Of a stretch of DNA of 64,000 nucleotides, positions 63,272 through 64,000 are shown piece after piece (the stretch's first letter is position 1; the number at the start of each line of letters is the position of its first letter). The notes beneath the pieces are model-generated. The model did not search any database. It worked only from the letters and a program-made list of their open reading frames with translations, and was not told the origin of the DNA. The DNA is taken from NCBI RefSeq assembly GCF_001425755.1, contig NZ_LMDH01000001.1, positions 2,325,584 to 2,389,583 on the forward strand, written 5' to 3'. Origin of the DNA: Aeromicrobium sp. Root344. GTDB taxonomy: Bacteria > Actinomycetota > Actinomycetes > Propionibacteriales > Nocardioidaceae. Position numbers and translations under genes: made by a program.

Positions 63272-63474
63272 CGCGTACGACGAGCGGCCGGGCACTCGCC
63301 GGCCAGCCCACCAGCATCCGAGCGGTCTTCGGCCGCTCGGTGGCGGAGGGGACGACCCCGTCCCGTCCGCTGGACCACCTGGTCCGCCTCACCGGAGGAG
63401 CCATCCCGGCACCTCCGAACCCCCGAGGGGCGTCGCACCATGCGGCCACCCGCAAGACAAAGGAAATCGCATGA
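63268..63474 (+). CDS. Small protein between tadZ and flp, function unknown
   Basis: 68 aa, Arg/Pro/Ala/Thr-rich without a membrane helix (RALAGQPTSIRAVFGRSVAEG). It is joined by ATGA overlaps to tadZ before it and to the first pilin gene after it, which argues that it is translated. It might also merely couple the neighbours. No family recognised. Confidence 0.5.
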   Translation: MTRTTSGRALAGQPTSIRAVFGRSVAEGTTPSRPLDHLVRLTGGAIPAPPNPRGASHHAATRKTKEIA

Positions 63475-63668
63475 ACATCATCACCGAACGTCTCCTGCTG
63501 GCCTACGCGATCCTGGTCGGTCGCCTGGAGGACCGTGAGGAGCGTGGCGCCTCGATGACGGAGTACGCCATCCTCGTCGCGGTCATGGCCGGCATCGTCC
63601 TGGCCCTCGTCACGCTGCTGGGCGGCAAGATCTCGAGCTTCATCAGCGGCATCAACATCACGACCTGA
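63471..63668 (+). CDS. Flp-type pilin, first copy
   Basis: 65 aa. A 27-residue leader (MNIITERLLLAYAILVGRLEDREERG) ends in Gly; the mature pilin starts ASMTEYAILVAVMAGIVLALV with Glu at position 5, the class IVb/Flp pattern for prepilin peptidase cutting. AAAGGA is the ribosome site. Its leader is longer than usual and has a second hydrophobic patch. Confidence 0.93.
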   Translation: MNIITERLLLAYAILVGRLEDREERGASMTEYAILVAVMAGIVLALVTLLGGKISSFISGINITT

Positions 63669-63691
63669 TCCCGCACGAGCAGGCCACGTGT

Positions 63692-63741
63692 GGTCGTGCT
63701 GCGGTACGCGGACGGTTCGGGGGCCGTACCGCAGCACGACC
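63692..63741. terminator. 17-bp stem-loop between the pilin genes
   Basis: GGTCGTGCTGCGGTACG (63692-63708) pairs perfectly with 63725-63741 around a 16-nt loop. It is a likely partial terminator or 3' stabiliser of the first pilin mRNA. No T-tract. Confidence 0.6.
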
Positions 63742-63886
63742 GGTGCTGTGAAGGGTGCTCATGGGGCAGGCCGGGTAGTCACAAATGACTGTATTTGCAG
63801 GTTCTGCACCACGAGGTGTGCGACAGGCCTAGCGTGCGAGGCGGGGGACGCCGTACGGGTACGGCGACAACACCAAGGAGCTCCAC

Positions 63887-64000
63887 ATGAACACCATCAC
63901 CGCGCACTTCTTCATGGCCTACGCCGCTCTCGTGCATCGCATCGAGACCCGCGAGGAGCGTGGCGCGTCGATGACGGAGTACGCGATCCTCGTCGCGGTC
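63887..64000 (+). CDS. Flp-type pilin, second copy, cut by window edge
   Basis: 38 codons are visible. The leader MNTITAHFFMAYAALVHRIETREERG and the mature start ASMTEYAILVAV match the first pilin. It has its own ribosome site (AAGGAG) and a 218-bp upstream region with the hairpin at 63692 and the palindrome CAAAT-N6-ATTTG (63782-63797). It continues beyond the window. Confidence 0.92.
   Translation, partial: MNTITAHFFMAYAALVHRIETREERGASMTEYAILVAV

Overview
The window reads as ordinary chromosome of a high-GC actinobacterium. Gene content points to the Nocardioidaceae/Propionibacteriales (an Aeromicrobium- or Nocardioides-like organism); this placement is inference from content, not a database match. 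Supporting marks are a coenzyme F420 locus with an F420-dependent glucose-6-phosphate dehydrogenase, an IdeR with the full mycobacterial metal-ligand pattern, DUF1707 proteins, a DUF222-HNH gene with an actinobacterial SOS box, a Tad/Flp pilus locus, and gene order from mscL to the rimJ-like gene resembling M. tuberculosis Rv0985c-Rv0996. About 70 protein genes and two tRNAs were found. No rRNA, IS element, prophage or CRISPR array was seen, and no gene-free stretch exceeds 300 bases.

Layout. 1-2.6 kb: TetR regulator (cut by the left edge) divergent from a DrrAB-type ABC exporter. 2.7-4.5 kb: citrate synthase divergent from pdxH. 4.5-8.2 kb: dTDP-rhamnose genes, rmlB - glycerol-3-phosphate cytidylyltransferase - rmlCD fusion on the minus strand, rmlA divergent. 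8.2-13.4 kb: DedA protein, small membrane protein, MFS exporter, thioesterase-fold protein, photolyase, ideR. 13.5-17 kb: PGPGW membrane protein and a secreted subtilisin-like protease between two paralogous DUF1707 membrane proteins. 17-26.4 kb: flavin disulfide reductase, then F420 genes fbiA-fbiB facing fbiC-fbiD, topoisomerase IB, fgd and a Nudix hydrolase. 26.4-32.4 kb: regulator-plus-target modules (HxlR/SnoaL, AraC/degenerate MBL-fold + SnoaL, MarR-EthD/MFS). 32.4-38.5 kb: molybdopterin oxidoreductase, tRNA-Arg, lipoprotein esterase, HAD phosphatase, epimerase. 38.5-49.7 kb: mscL, SAF protein, FmdB-type protein, two CNNM/CorC proteins, MarR/YceI pair, 5-formyl-THF cyclo-ligase, a eukaryote-type UDP-glucose pyrophosphorylase, moeA(glp)-moaC-moaB-rimJ-like, a GlpR-like membrane protein, tRNA-Ala. 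49.8-58 kb: TetR/hydrolase pair, LLM flavin oxidoreductase, FAD oxidoreductase, YjbR protein, DUF222-HNH, ECF sigma with DUF4349 partner, a sortase-like protein. 58-64 kb: two polytopic membrane proteins and the start of a Tad/Flp pilus locus that continues past the right edge.

How genes work together. FbiD, FbiC, FbiA and FbiB make F420 and Fgd reduces it, so a nearly complete F420 production and reduction system sits within 7 kb; FbiB lacks the length for its usual C-terminal reductase domain. RmlA-B-C-D supply dTDP-rhamnose, and a CDP-glycerol-forming enzyme is translationally coupled inside the same operon, suggesting cell-surface polymer synthesis. MoeA/MoaC/MoaB supply molybdenum cofactor, which the oxidoreductase at 33-35 kb would use, although MoeA may instead be the division protein Glp.

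Three window-wide patterns stand out. Many genes begin 6-8 nt after a -10-like hexamer (leaderless transcription), including one palindromic decamer that could serve two divergent genes. Five convergent pairs end on the same overlapping YTAG stop tetranucleotide. The palindrome CGTACG recurs in every reading frame.
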